From positions 124,001 to 188,000 of the forward strand of contig NZ_QAJM01000009.1 in NCBI RefSeq assembly GCF_003852405.1: a stretch of 64,000 bases of DNA. Direction: 5' to 3'. This DNA comes from Pseudomonas sp. KBW05 (lineage in GTDB: Bacteria > Pseudomonadota > Gammaproteobacteria > Pseudomonadales > Pseudomonadaceae). Below, piece by piece: positions 46,214 through 56,056 of the stretch. Numbering within the stretch: position 1 is the first letter of the stretch; each line of letters opens with the position of its first letter. The notes beneath the pieces were generated by a model. That model was given only the letters and a program-made list of their open reading frames with translations, did no database searches and had not been told where the DNA came from. The translations under genes were made by a program, and so were the position numbers.

Positions 46214-47341
46214 ATGAATAAGGCTACTAAGCAGATTTCCAAACTGTTTGCCGCTATGGTCCTGGCTGGGGTTGCCGGCCATTCGTTCGCAGCTGATACC
46301 ATCAAGATCGGTATCGCCGGGCCTAAGACCGGTCCAGTGACGCAATACGGCGACATGCAGTTCATGGGTGCCAAGCAAGCCATCAAAGACATCAACGCCA
46401 AGGGCGGCGTAGACGGCAAGATGCTTGAGGCCAAGGAATACGACGACGCTTGCGATCCTAAACAAGCCGTGGCCGTAGCCAACAAAGTGGTCAACGACGG
46501 CGTCAAGTTCGTAGTCGGCCACCTTTGCTCCAGCTCCACTCAGCCAGCGTCCGACATCTATGAAGACGAAGGCGTGATCATGATCACCCCGGCTGCCACC
46601 AGCCCGGACATCACTTCCCGTGGTTACAAACTGGTGTTCCGCACCATTGGCCTGGACAGCGCCCAAGGCCCGGCTGCCGGCAACTACATCGCCGACCACG
46701 TGAAGCCGAAAGTCGTTGCGGTGATCCACGACAAACAGCAGTACGGTGAAGGTATCGCCACCGCCGTTAAACAGACCCTCGAGAAAAAAGGCGTGAAAGT
46801 CGCCCTCTTCGAAGGCATCAACGCTGGCGACAAAGACTTCGGCTCGCTGATTCAGAAGCTCAAGCAAGCCAACGTCGATTTCGTCTACTACGGCGGCTAC
46901 CACCCCGAGCTGGGCCTGATCCTGCGCCAAGCCAAGGAAAAAGGCGTGAACGCCAAGTTCATGGGCCCTGAAGGCGTCGGCAACGATTCCATCTCGCAAA
47001 TCGCCCAAGGCGCTTCCGAAGGCCTGCTGGTCACCCTGCCGAAGTCCTTCGACGCAGATCCAGCGAACAAAGCCATCGTCGACGCCCTCGTCGCCGACAA
47101 AAAAGACCCAAGCGGCCCATTCGTGTTCCCGGCCTATTCGGCTGTTGAAGTCATCGCCGGCGGTATCGCTGCCGCGAAGAGCGAAGACACCGCCAAAGTG
47201 GCTGCTGCTATCCACGCAGGCACCTTCAAGACCCCTACCGGCGACCTGAGCTTCGACGCCAAGGGCGACCTGAAGGACTTCAAGTTCGTGGTCTACGAAT
47301 GGCACTTCGGCAAATCTAAAACCGAAGTTTCCCCTCAGTAA
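46214..47341 (+). CDS. braC: Branched-chain amino acid periplasmic binding protein
   Basis: A 375-residue periplasmic binding protein for Leu, Ile, Val and Ala (LIV-BP type I fold). The signal peptide ends GHSFA before ADTIKIGIAGPKTG, and the DACDPKQAVAVANKVVNDGVKFVVGHLCSSST block and EGVIMITPAATSPDI ligand region are typical. GTGGAG lies seven bases before the ATG. A terminator follows, then a 230-base gap to braD, so braC can be made in excess of the membrane parts. Confidence 0.96.
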   Translation: MNKATKQISKLFAAMVLAGVAGHSFAADTIKIGIAGPKTGPVTQYGDMQFMGAKQAIKDINAKGGVDGKMLEAKEYDDACDPKQAVAVANKVVNDGVKFVVGHLCSSSTQPASDIYEDEGVIMITPAATSPDITSRGYKLVFRTIGLDSAQGPAAGNYIADHVKPKVVAVIHDKQQYGEGIATAVKQTLEKKGVKVALFEGINAGDKDFGSLIQKLKQANVDFVYYGGYHPELGLILRQAKEKGVNAKFMGPEGVGNDSISQIAQGASEGLLVTLPKSFDADPANKAIVDALVADKKDPSGPFVFPAYSAVEVIAGGIAAAKSEDTAKVAAAIHAGTFKTPTGDLSFDAKGDLKDFKFVVYEWHFGKSKTEVSPQ

Positions 47342-47360
47342 GCCAGGCGTTACTGGTCCA

Positions 47361-47394
47361 ACAAGCCCACTGTGAGAGCAGTGGGCTTTGTTTT
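47361..47394 (+). terminator. Terminator between braC and braDEFG
   Basis: AAGCCCACTG / CAGTGGGCTT stem with a six-base loop and a TGTTTT tail, 21 bases after the braC stop. Partial read-through would set the ratio of binding protein to transporter. Confidence 0.85.
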
Positions 47395-47570
47395 ACGAGG
47401 TTTATGGGCCTGTCACCCGCGATCCGGGCGCTGGCTCACCTGAAAATCTTAAAACCGTCACCAGCGGTTCGCTGGCAAACGCTTTGTGCAAATGTGCTCA
47501 CAGAACACAGCGCAGGGCCGGAACATGACTCCACCAGTGAAATGCGTATCGGGTTTTTAGGAGCGCTGTA

Positions 47571-48490
47571 ATGCCTGAGATCTATCATTTTTTCCAAACG
47601 CTGGTTAACGGCATGACCGTTGGCAGCACCTATGCCTTGATAGCCATTGGCTACACAATGGTTTACGGCATCATTGGAATGATCAACTTCGCCCATGGCG
47701 AGGTGTACATGATTGGTTCCTACGTGGCCTTTATCGCCCTTGCCGGGCTGGCCATGATGGGGATCCACTCCCTGCCGCTGTTGATGACCGCTGCGTTCCT
47801 TGCGTCGATCATCGTGACCAGTGCCTATGGCTACAGTATCGAGCGTGTTGCCTATCGTCCCTTGCGTGGCAGCAACCGTTTGATCCCGCTGATTTCCGCC
47901 ATCGGCATGTCGATTTTCCTGCAGAACACCGTATTGCTGTCCCAGGACTCCAAGGACAAGTCCATTCCCAACCTGATCCCGGGGAGCTTCTCCTTTGGTC
48001 CGGGTGGCGCACAAGAAGTGCTGGTTTCGTACATGCAGGTCCTGGTCTTCGTCGTCACCCTGGTGGCCATGCTGGGCCTGACCCTGTTCATCTCCCGCTC
48101 CCGTCTGGGGCGCGCCTGCCGGGCTTGCGCCGAAGACATCAAGATGGCCAACCTGCTGGGCATCAACACCAACAACATCATCGCCCTGACCTTCGTGATC
48201 GGTGCCGCACTGGCCGCCGTCGCGGCGGTGCTGCTGAGCATGCAGTACGGCGTGATCAACCCCAACGCCGGTTTCCTGGTGGGCCTCAAGGCCTTTACCG
48301 CAGCGGTCTTGGGCGGCATCGGCAGTATCCCGGGCGCGATGCTCGGTGGCCTGGTGCTGGGTGTGGCCGAAGCGTTCGGTGCCGATATCTTCGGCGACCA
48401 ATACAAGGACGTCGTGGCGTTCGGCCTGTTGGTTCTGGTGCTGTTGTTCCGTCCGACCGGCATCTTGGGCCGCCCGGAGGTTGAGAAAGT

Positions 48491-48494
<4 letters not shown>
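47571..48494 (+). CDS. braD: Branched-chain amino acid ABC permease (LivH type)
   Basis: A 307-residue inner-membrane permease with about eight membrane helices. [38 protein letters not shown] is the LivH start, and [21 protein letters not shown] is the cytoplasmic loop that meets the ATPases. Its stop overlaps braE by four bases (ATGA). Confidence 0.95.
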
Positions 48495-49740
<1,246 letters not shown>

Positions 49741-49744
<4 letters not shown>

Positions 49745-50508
49745 GCCGCGAGATCCTGAAAGTCGAAAATCTGAGCATGCGCTTCGGCGGTTTGCTGGCG
49801 GTCAACGGCGTGGCCCTGACCGTAAAAGAGAAACAGGTGGTTGCCTTGATCGGCCCTAACGGCGCCGGCAAGACCACGGTGTTCAACTGCCTCACCGGTT
49901 TCTACAAGCCGAGCGGTGGCAGCATCCTGCTGGACGGCCAGCCAATCCAGGGCCTGGCCGGCCACGAGATCGCCCGCAAGGGCGTGGTGCGCACCTTCCA
50001 GAACGTGCGGCTGTTCAAGGACATGACGGCGGTCGAGAACCTGCTGATCGCCCAGCACCGTCACTTGAACACCAACTTCCTGGCGGGCCTGTTCAAGACC
50101 CCGGCGTTCCGCAAGAGCGAGCGCGAGGCCATGGAATTTGCCGCGTACTGGCTGGACAAGGTCAACCTCACCGAGTTTGCCAACCGCCCTGCCGGCACCC
50201 TGGCCTACGGCCAGCAACGTCGCCTGGAAATCGCCCGCTGCATGATGACCCGCCCGCGGATCCTCATGCTCGACGAACCGGCCGCCGGCCTCAACCCCAA
50301 GGAGACCGAAGACCTCAAGGCGCTGATCGGCGTGCTGCGTGAGGAACACAACGTCACCGTGCTGTTGATCGAACACGACATGAAACTGGTCATGAGCATT
50401 TCCGACCACATCGTGGTGATCAACCAGGGCACGCCGCTGGCCGACGGGACGCCGGAGCAGATCCGCGACAATCCTGAAGTGATCAAAGCCTATTTGGGGG
50501 AAGCGTAA
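49741..50508 (+). CDS. braF: Branched-chain amino acid ABC ATPase (LivG type)
   Basis: A 255-residue cytoplasmic ATPase. Walker A is GPNGAGKTT, the signature region is [13 protein letters not shown] (LAYGQ in place of LSGGQ, normal for LivG), Walker [12 protein letters not shown], and the switch His is in [10 protein letters not shown]. Separated from braG by one base. Confidence 0.96.
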
Positions 50509-50509
50509 A

Positions 50510-51211
50510 ATGCTGCAATTCGAAAACGTTTCCACTTTCTACGGCAAGATCCAGGCCCTGCACAGCGTCAACGTGGAAGTGCGTCAAGGCGAGATCGTCA
50601 CGCTGATCGGCGCCAACGGCGCGGGCAAATCCACCTTGCTGATGACCCTGTGCGGTTCGCCCCAGGCCCACAGCGGCAGCATCCGCTACATGGGTGAGGA
50701 ACTGGTGGGCCTGCAATCGTCGCAGATCATGCGCAAGAGCATTGCCGTGGTGCCGGAAGGTCGTCGGGTGTTTTCCCGCCTGACCGTGGAAGAGAACCTC
50801 GCCATGGGTGGGTTCTTTACCGACAAGGGCGACTTCCAGGAGCAAATGGACAAGGTGCTGCACCTTTTCCCACGGCTCAAGGAGCGCTTCAGCCAGCGCG
50901 GCGGCACCATGTCTGGCGGCGAGCAGCAAATGCTCGCCATCGGCCGCGCGCTGATGAGCAAACCCAAGCTGCTGCTGCTGGACGAACCGTCCCTGGGGCT
51001 GGCGCCGATCATCATCCAGCAGATCTTCGACATCATCGAACAGCTGCGCAAGGACGGTGTGACGGTGTTCCTGGTGGAGCAGAACGCCAACCAGGCCCTG
51101 AAAATCGCCGACCGTGCCTATGTGCTGGAAAACGGCCGAGTGGTGATGGAAGGCTCGGGTGAGCAATTGCTGACGGATCCGAAGGTGCGTGAGGCGTACC
51201 TGGGCGGTTAA
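50510..51211 (+). CDS. braG: Branched-chain amino acid ABC ATPase (LivF type)
   Basis: A 233-residue cytoplasmic ATPase with Walker A GANGAGKST, signature MSGGEQQMLAIGRAL and Walker B LLLDEPSLGLAP. Forms the ATPase pair with BraF. Last gene of the operon; a REPIN follows instead of a T-run terminator. Confidence 0.96.
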   Translation: MLQFENVSTFYGKIQALHSVNVEVRQGEIVTLIGANGAGKSTLLMTLCGSPQAHSGSIRYMGEELVGLQSSQIMRKSIAVVPEGRRVFSRLTVEENLAMGGFFTDKGDFQEQMDKVLHLFPRLKERFSQRGGTMSGGEQQMLAIGRALMSKPKLLLLDEPSLGLAPIIIQQIFDIIEQLRKDGVTVFLVEQNANQALKIADRAYVLENGRVVMEGSGEQLLTDPKVREAYLGG

Positions 51212-51243
51212 CCACCGGTTGCTGAATGAACCGGGTCAAAAAA

Positions 51244-51332
51244 TGTGGGAGCGGGCTTGCTCGCGAATGCGGTGGATCAGCTAAGTATCTGTTGGCTGAC
51301 ACTTCGCATTCGCGAGCAAGCCCGCTCCCACA
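51244..51332. repeat. REPIN (inverted REP pair)
   Basis: TGTGGGAGCGGGCTTGCTCG at 51244 and its complement ending at 51332, about 41 bases apart, between braG and the bufferin-type operon. Confidence 0.9.
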
Positions 51333-51388
51333 TTTGCTTTGTGTGATGCTCAAACTGTTGTGCATCCTGAATTAATTTTCGGCGGGCG

Positions 51389-51417
51389 TGTAACGGATTC
51401 CGCCCAACTGCCTCTAG
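51389..51417 (+). promoter_or_regulatory. Candidate ECF-sigma promoter of the bufferin-type operon
   Basis: TGTAACGG at 51389 and CTCTAG at 51412, about 15 bases apart. This resembles GTAAC-type -35 boxes of extracytoplasmic-function sigma factors; bufferin operons elsewhere are reported under such a factor (SigF in Caulobacter). No sigma-70 promoter is evident in this gap. It is 55-85 bases before the first gene. Weak evidence. Confidence 0.35.
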
Positions 51418-51471
51418 TGGTACAAGCAGGCACTCAAGCCCGCCAATTCAACCCACTGCTGGAGATCCACC

Positions 51472-51768
51472 ATGACCACCAAACTGTCCGCTGCCACCCT
51501 CGTCCTGGCCCTCGGTTCCGCCCTGAGCCTGTCCGCCCTGACCTCCACCGCCCACGCGGCCGATGACATGCAGAAATGCTTCGGCGTCGCTGAAGCCGGC
51601 AAGAACGATTGCGCCGCGGGCGCCGGCACATCCTGCGCAGGCACGTCGAAAACCAAAGACCAGGCCAACGCCTGGAAACTGGTCCCGGCCGGCACCTGCA
51701 CCCAAACCCCAAGCTCCACCTCGCCGACCGGTTTCGGCCAGGAAGCCGCCTTCACCGCCAAGTCCTGA
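51472..51768 (+). CDS. bufA1: DUF2282 bufferin-like RiPP precursor (BufA1 type)
   Basis: A 98-residue small secreted protein. The signal peptide (about 1-29) ends STAHA before ADDMQKCFG. The mature part has four Cys: Cys36 ([12 protein letters not shown]), Cys47 (NDCAAG), Cys55 (TSCAGTS) and Cys76 (PAGTC). This is the DUF2282 pattern of bufferins, in which an MNIO enzyme turns the two central Cys into 5-thiooxazoles and the product binds copper. CTGGAGATCC is the ribosome site. First of four genes in a tight operon with DUF692, DUF2063 and DoxX. The modification here is inferred from family and context. Confidence 0.85.
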   Translation: MTTKLSAATLVLALGSALSLSALTSTAHAADDMQKCFGVAEAGKNDCAAGAGTSCAGTSKTKDQANAWKLVPAGTCTQTPSSTSPTGFGQEAAFTAKS

Positions 51769-51791
51769 AACCCTGCGCCGCCTGAGTACTG

Positions 51792-52670
51792 ATGATGACC
51801 CTTTCATCCTTGCCAGCCGTCTCCCAGGCTCAGGCGCCCGGCCTGCCGCGCCGGGCCGGGCTGGGGCTGAAGCACGAGCACTTCGCCGAAGTGCTCGAGA
51901 CCGCCCCCGACATCGGCTTTTTTGAAGTGCACGCCGAAAACTACATGGTCGCCGGCGGGCCGTTTCACCACTACCTGGGATTGATCCGCGAGCAGTACCC
52001 GCTGTCATTGCACGGCGTGGGCCTGTCCATCGGCGGCGAAGGCCCGCTGGACCGTGAGCACCTGGCACGGCTGGCCACGCTGATCGAGCGATATCAACCT
52101 CACTCCTTTTCCGAACACCTGGCCTGGTCAAGCCACGGCCCGGTGTTTCTCAACGACCTGCTGCCCCTCGCCTACGATGCCGCCACCCTCAAGCGCGTCT
52201 GCGAACACGTGGATCAGGTGCAAAGCACGCTCAAGCGGCCAATGCTGCTGGAGAATCCGTCAACCTACCTGCAATTCCAGCGTTCGACCCTGGACGAGAC
52301 GGACTTCATCAGCGAAGTCATCCGCCGCACCGGCTGTGGCTTGCTGCTGGACGTGAACAACGTCTACGTGTCGTGTATCAATCATCAACGCGACCCACTG
52401 GCCTACATCGACGCACTGCCGTTGCACGCTGTCGGTGAGATTCATCTGGCCGGGTTTGCCGAAGACACTGACAACCTTGGCGACCGCCTGCTGATCGACG
52501 ACCACGGCGCGCCCATCGATAACGCCGTGTGGCGCCTGTACGAAACCGTACTGGCACGCATCGGCCCGGTGGCCACGCTGATCGAACGGGATAACCAGGT
52601 GCCGGACTTCAGCGTCCTTCACGCTGAAGCTCGACAAGCCGACTGGCACTTGTCGCAGGTGCTCTCATGA
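51792..52670 (+). CDS. bufB: DUF692 multinuclear iron oxidative enzyme (MNIO, BufB type)
   Basis: A 292-residue TIM-barrel enzyme of the DUF692 (MNIO) family. Metal-ligand motifs of the family are visible in order: [67 protein letters not shown] and LIERDNQVP. With a di- or tri-iron centre and O2 such enzymes oxidise Cys in peptide substrates. The start is uncertain by one codon (ATG ATG). It overlaps the DUF2063 gene by four bases; these two proteins are expected to form a complex. Confidence 0.9.
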   Translation: MMTLSSLPAVSQAQAPGLPRRAGLGLKHEHFAEVLETAPDIGFFEVHAENYMVAGGPFHHYLGLIREQYPLSLHGVGLSIGGEGPLDREHLARLATLIERYQPHSFSEHLAWSSHGPVFLNDLLPLAYDAATLKRVCEHVDQVQSTLKRPMLLENPSTYLQFQRSTLDETDFISEVIRRTGCGLLLDVNNVYVSCINHQRDPLAYIDALPLHAVGEIHLAGFAEDTDNLGDRLLIDDHGAPIDNAVWRLYETVLARIGPVATLIERDNQVPDFSVLHAEARQADWHLSQVLS

Positions 52671-53443
52671 GCCTCTATGACATGTTTGCCAGCGCCCTGC
52701 TGGCGCCTGACCTGCCCTGTCCCGAGGGTCTGTTCAGCAGCAACGGTGCCGACCCGGCCAGCCGGTTTGCGGTGTACCGCAACAACGTACATAGCTCGTT
52801 GATCAACGCGTTGGCTGCGGCACACCCAGTGACCTTGCAACTGGTGGGCGACGCATTCTTTCGTGCCATGGCCGGCCTCTATGTACAGGCCAGTCCGCCG
52901 ACCAGCCCGCTGATCAGTGAATACGGCGACTCATTTGCCGCGTTCATCCGCGGCTTCGAACCCGCTGCCAGCGTGCCGTACCTGGCCGATGTCGCACAGC
53001 TCGAACGCCTGCGCGTACGGGCTTATCACGCCGCGGATACGCCGGGCCTGGAGCAGCATGCCGTCCTCCAGTACCTGCAAAACCAGGCAGACCTGGGGAC
53101 ATTGCGCCTACACCTGCACCCGTCCCTCGCCACGCTGGACAGCGCGTATGCCGTGGTTGCCGTGTGGGCCGCGCACCAGACCGAAGGCGCCCTGGCCACC
53201 TTGAACCCCTGGCACCCACAGAGTGCGCTGGTGTTGCGCCACGGCCTGGGCGTCAAGGTGTTCGCCATCGACAGCGGCACCGTGGCGTTTATCAACAGCC
53301 TGAACCACGGTTCACCGCTGCAACGGGCCGTCGCTCATGCCCTTGAGACGTCGACCGAGTTCGACTTGCACAAATGCCTGTCGCTGCTGGTCAGTCACGA
53401 GGCCATCACCCATCTGCACCTGGAACAAAAGGTATCGCCATGA
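52667..53443 (+). CDS. bufC: DUF2063 partner protein (BufC type)
   Basis: A 258-residue protein starting [14 protein letters not shown] with an N-terminal DUF2063 helical domain ([65 protein letters not shown]). The C-terminal half is a smaller mixed domain. In MNIO systems this subunit is thought to recognise the precursor and present it to the enzyme. Overlaps bufB and the DoxX gene by four bases each. Confidence 0.88.
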   Translation: MSLYDMFASALLAPDLPCPEGLFSSNGADPASRFAVYRNNVHSSLINALAAAHPVTLQLVGDAFFRAMAGLYVQASPPTSPLISEYGDSFAAFIRGFEPAASVPYLADVAQLERLRVRAYHAADTPGLEQHAVLQYLQNQADLGTLRLHLHPSLATLDSAYAVVAVWAAHQTEGALATLNPWHPQSALVLRHGLGVKVFAIDSGTVAFINSLNHGSPLQRAVAHALETSTEFDLHKCLSLLVSHEAITHLHLEQKVSP

Positions 53444-53925
53444 ACACAGCCCCCACCTGCCTGATAAAACGGGCAATCGCGCTTTTAGAGAAAATCCCCT
53501 ACAGCCTGATCGCCTTTCTCGCACGCTTCTCCATCGCGGCAGTGTTCTGGAAGTCGGGGCAAACCAAGGTCGAAGGTTTTGTCGTTGACCTGATCAGCGG
53601 CACCTTCCAACTGGGCGAACCGCGCCTCGCCGCCTCGACATTGCCGTTGTTTCGCAGTGAATATCACGTGCCATTGCTGTCGCCGGAGGTGGCCGCGCAC
53701 ATGGCGGCGTTTGCCGAGCACTTCTTCCCGGTGTTGATCCTGGTGGGCTTTGCCACACGCTTTTCGGCCCTGGCGCTGATCGGCATGACCCTGGTCATTC
53801 AGTTGTTCGTCTACCCGGATGCTTACCCGACCCACGGCACCTGGCTGGCCATACTGTTACTGCTGACAGCCAAGGGCCCGGGGCGCCTGTCCATCGACCA
53901 CCTGATCGCCCGACGCTACGGCTAA
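53440..53925 (+). CDS. DoxX-family membrane protein of the bufferin operon
   Basis: A 161-residue inner-membrane protein with four hydrophobic segments (IAFLARFSIAAVFWKSGQTKVEG, then FFPVLILVGFATRF, ALALIGMTLVIQLFVY, and WLAILLLLTAKG). DoxX members occur with MNIO operons and are suggested to act in redox reactions of thiols or quinones. ATG at 53440 overlaps the bufC stop (ATGA); an upstream frame opening is inside bufC. Its end is four bases from the convergent LysR gene (overlap). Confidence 0.86.
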   Translation: MNTAPTCLIKRAIALLEKIPYSLIAFLARFSIAAVFWKSGQTKVEGFVVDLISGTFQLGEPRLAASTLPLFRSEYHVPLLSPEVAAHMAAFAEHFFPVLILVGFATRFSALALIGMTLVIQLFVYPDAYPTHGTWLAILLLLTAKGPGRLSIDHLIARRYG

Positions 53926-54830
53926 AGACGGTCCAGGGCCTCGCCGCTGCGCTTGAACCAGTCCACCAGATAATCGGCCAGCACTTGGGTGCGACGGGGC
54001 AGACCGCCTTGATAAGGGTGTACCAGGTACATTGGCATGCTCCGTGTCTGATAATCCCGCAGGAGCCAACGCAAGCGTCCGTCGGCCAATTCCGCCGGTA
54101 GTACGTAGGATGGCAGACGGGCAATACCGGCCCCCACCAAGGCGGCCTTCTTCAGCAGGTTGTAGTGGTTGGACGCGAAGGTGCCGCTGACCCGCACCCG
54201 CAACAATTCATGTTGCTGGTGGTAAAGCCACTCTTCGCGGCCGCTGTAATGACTGTTGAGCAGGCAGGTATGGGCAGCCAAGTCCGCCGGCGTCTGCGGT
54301 TCGCCATGCTGTTCCAGGTAAGCCGGGCTGGCGCAGGTCATCTCCTGCCAGGCCAGCAGCGGCTTGGCGACCAGGCGCTCGTTTTCAATCGCGCCCGAGC
54401 GCACCCCCAAATCAAAGCCATCCCGTGCCAGGTCGCGGTAGCTGTTGTTCAGCTCCAACTCGATCTGGACCTGCGGGTATTGCTTGGAAAACTCCAGCAA
54501 TAAGCCATCAAAGAAGGTTTCGCCCAGCGACACCGGAACTGTCATACGTACCGGCCCGGCCAAATCGTCTTTCAGCCGAGCCAATGCCTGACGGGCGCGA
54601 TCAACCTGCACCACCAGCGCCTGCGCCTGGGGCAACAGCGCCGCACCGGCAGCAGTAAGGCTCAGCTTGCGCGTGGTGCGATGCAGCAACACCACCGAGA
54701 ACTGCGCCTCCAACTGGCTGATGCGCTTGGACAACTGCCCCTTGCTGCAACCCAATTGCTCGGCTGCCACGGTGAAACTGCCCGCTTCGATCAGCACGGC
54801 AAAGGCCGCCAGGTCATCCATCTCGCTCAT
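53922..54830 (-). CDS. LysR-family regulator
   Basis: A 302-residue LysR regulator with helix-turn-helix DLAAFAVLIEAGSFTVAAEQLGCSKGQLSKRISQLE and a CrgA-like effector domain (GPVRMTVPVSLGETFFDGLL, ELNNSYRDLARDGFDLGVRSG). The ATG at 54830 is preferred to upstream in-frame codons as it gives the usual family N-terminus. It is divergent from the SDR gene at 54934 with 103 bases between, the classical layout for a LysR regulator and its target. Confidence 0.88.
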   Translation of the reverse strand: MSEMDDLAAFAVLIEAGSFTVAAEQLGCSKGQLSKRISQLEAQFSVVLLHRTTRKLSLTAAGAALLPQAQALVVQVDRARQALARLKDDLAGPVRMTVPVSLGETFFDGLLLEFSKQYPQVQIELELNNSYRDLARDGFDLGVRSGAIENERLVAKPLLAWQEMTCASPAYLEQHGEPQTPADLAAHTCLLNSHYSGREEWLYHQQHELLRVRVSGTFASNHYNLLKKAALVGAGIARLPSYVLPAELADGRLRWLLRDYQTRSMPMYLVHPYQGGLPRRTQVLADYLVDWFKRSGEALDRL

Positions 54831-54933
54831 GGATTGTTTCCAATAGAAAACCAAAGGTTGCCTATTAGCACGTTTATCCATGAAAAAAGCCACTCTAGAC
54901 TGAAACCTCACTTACCCCTGGAGGAACAGCCCC

Positions 54934-55533
54934 ATGAAAATCCTATTGATTGGTGCCAGCGGCACCGTCGGCTCGGCGATCAAGGCAGAACTGGCACAGC
55001 GTCACGAGGTCATCAGCATCGGCCGCAGCAGCGGTGACTTCCAGGTGGACATCAGCGACAGCGCCTCGATCCGCAAGCTGTTTGAACAGACCGGCACGTT
55101 CGACGCCCTGGTGTGCGCGGCGGGTAGCGTGAACTTCGTCCCTCTGGGGGACATGAGCGAAGCCGATTTTGAGCTGGGCCTGCGCGACAAGCTGATGGGC
55201 CAGGTCAACCTGCTGCTGATCGGCCGCGAGTACGCCAACGACGGCGCCTCGTTCACTTTCACCAGCGGCATTCTCAACCGTGACCCGATCCGCACCGGCG
55301 CCTCGGCGGCGCTGGTCAATGGCGCACTGGATGCGTTCGTCAAAGCGGCGGCGATTGAGTTGCCGCGCGGCCTGCGCGTCAACTCCGTGAGTCCTACGGT
55401 GTTGGTGGAAGCGATGGGCAGTTATGCGCCGTACTTCCGCGGCTTCAAGCCGGCGCCAGGTGCGGATGTAGCATTGGCCTACGCGAAAAGTGTTGAAGGC
55501 CTGCAGACTGGGCAGACCTACATCGTCGGCTGA
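54934..55533 (+). CDS. Atypical short-chain dehydrogenase
   Basis: A 199-residue Rossmann-fold protein. The cofactor loop is GASGTVGSA at residues 8-16 and the VCAAGSV strand is present, but the catalytic YxxxK is missing: the equivalent region reads TGASAALVNGALDAFVKAAAIEL, without Tyr or Lys at those places. The chain is shorter than usual (about 250). GGAGG lies upstream of the ATG. Divergent from a LysR gene that may control it. A similar short SDR type occurs widely in Proteobacteria; substrate unknown. Confidence 0.82.
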   Translation: MKILLIGASGTVGSAIKAELAQRHEVISIGRSSGDFQVDISDSASIRKLFEQTGTFDALVCAAGSVNFVPLGDMSEADFELGLRDKLMGQVNLLLIGREYANDGASFTFTSGILNRDPIRTGASAALVNGALDAFVKAAAIELPRGLRVNSVSPTVLVEAMGSYAPYFRGFKPAPGADVALAYAKSVEGLQTGQTYIVG

Positions 55534-55541
55534 AAACGCCG

Positions 55542-55901
55542 TCAATTCAGCAGCGATGGCAGCAAGTCGGGCAGCATTTCTTTCGGGATTGAAAAGCTCA
55601 AGCGTCCTGAGTCGAGCGCACTCCGTACGGTTGAAGTGCTCAACTGTCGGCCGTTGAGATATAGCGTCAACGACTTGTTGAGCGCCTGAGTGGTAACCGC
55701 CGCCGTGCGCGCCTGGGCTTCTGGACTCAAGGTAACGCTCATACCGACATACTGAGCATTGGCATTGTGGGCCGTCTTTAACACTAGGCTCATGTCCACA
55801 AAGTCAGTCTGCGAGCGGTAAAAAATCTTGGCCGGCTGTTCAGCCCAACTGGTGAGTGGGACCAACAGCGCGGCTGAGAGGCCGATAGCTAATTTCATCA
55901 T
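55542..55901 (-). CDS. Hypothetical periplasmic protein
   Basis: A 119-residue protein with signal peptide MMKLAIGLSAALLVPLTSWA. The mature part is a single small domain (AKIFYRSQTDFVDMSLVL, YVGMSVTLSPEAQARTAAVTTQALNKSLTLYLNGRQL) resembling SecD-type beta-alpha folds: TVTL-SPEA-a-f-a-T----n--l-l-l-G is a pattern I know from such proteins. The ATG pair at 55901/55898 has AGGGAAC upstream. Function not assigned. Confidence 0.7.
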   Translation of the reverse strand: MMKLAIGLSAALLVPLTSWAEQPAKIFYRSQTDFVDMSLVLKTAHNANAQYVGMSVTLSPEAQARTAAVTTQALNKSLTLYLNGRQLSTSTVRSALDSGRLSFSIPKEMLPDLLPSLLN

Positions 55902-56056
55902 TGATGTTCCCTGGCAAAAAACCAACGTGACATTCAAACCGAAAGTTCCGTATAGGAAAAAGCCTGGCGGCTCTTTGTACATCATCTGTTCGGATTCCTG
56001 GCTTGTGATACATCGCCAGCCTGCGTAACGTGGCGGCACTTGTCTGGAGACCCTCT

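Noticed and set aside
51792-52670. Xylose isomerase-like sugar enzyme
   Set aside because: DUF692 proteins share the TIM-barrel, but the metal-ligand set and the neighbours (DUF2282, DUF2063) point to an MNIO peptide-modifying enzyme.
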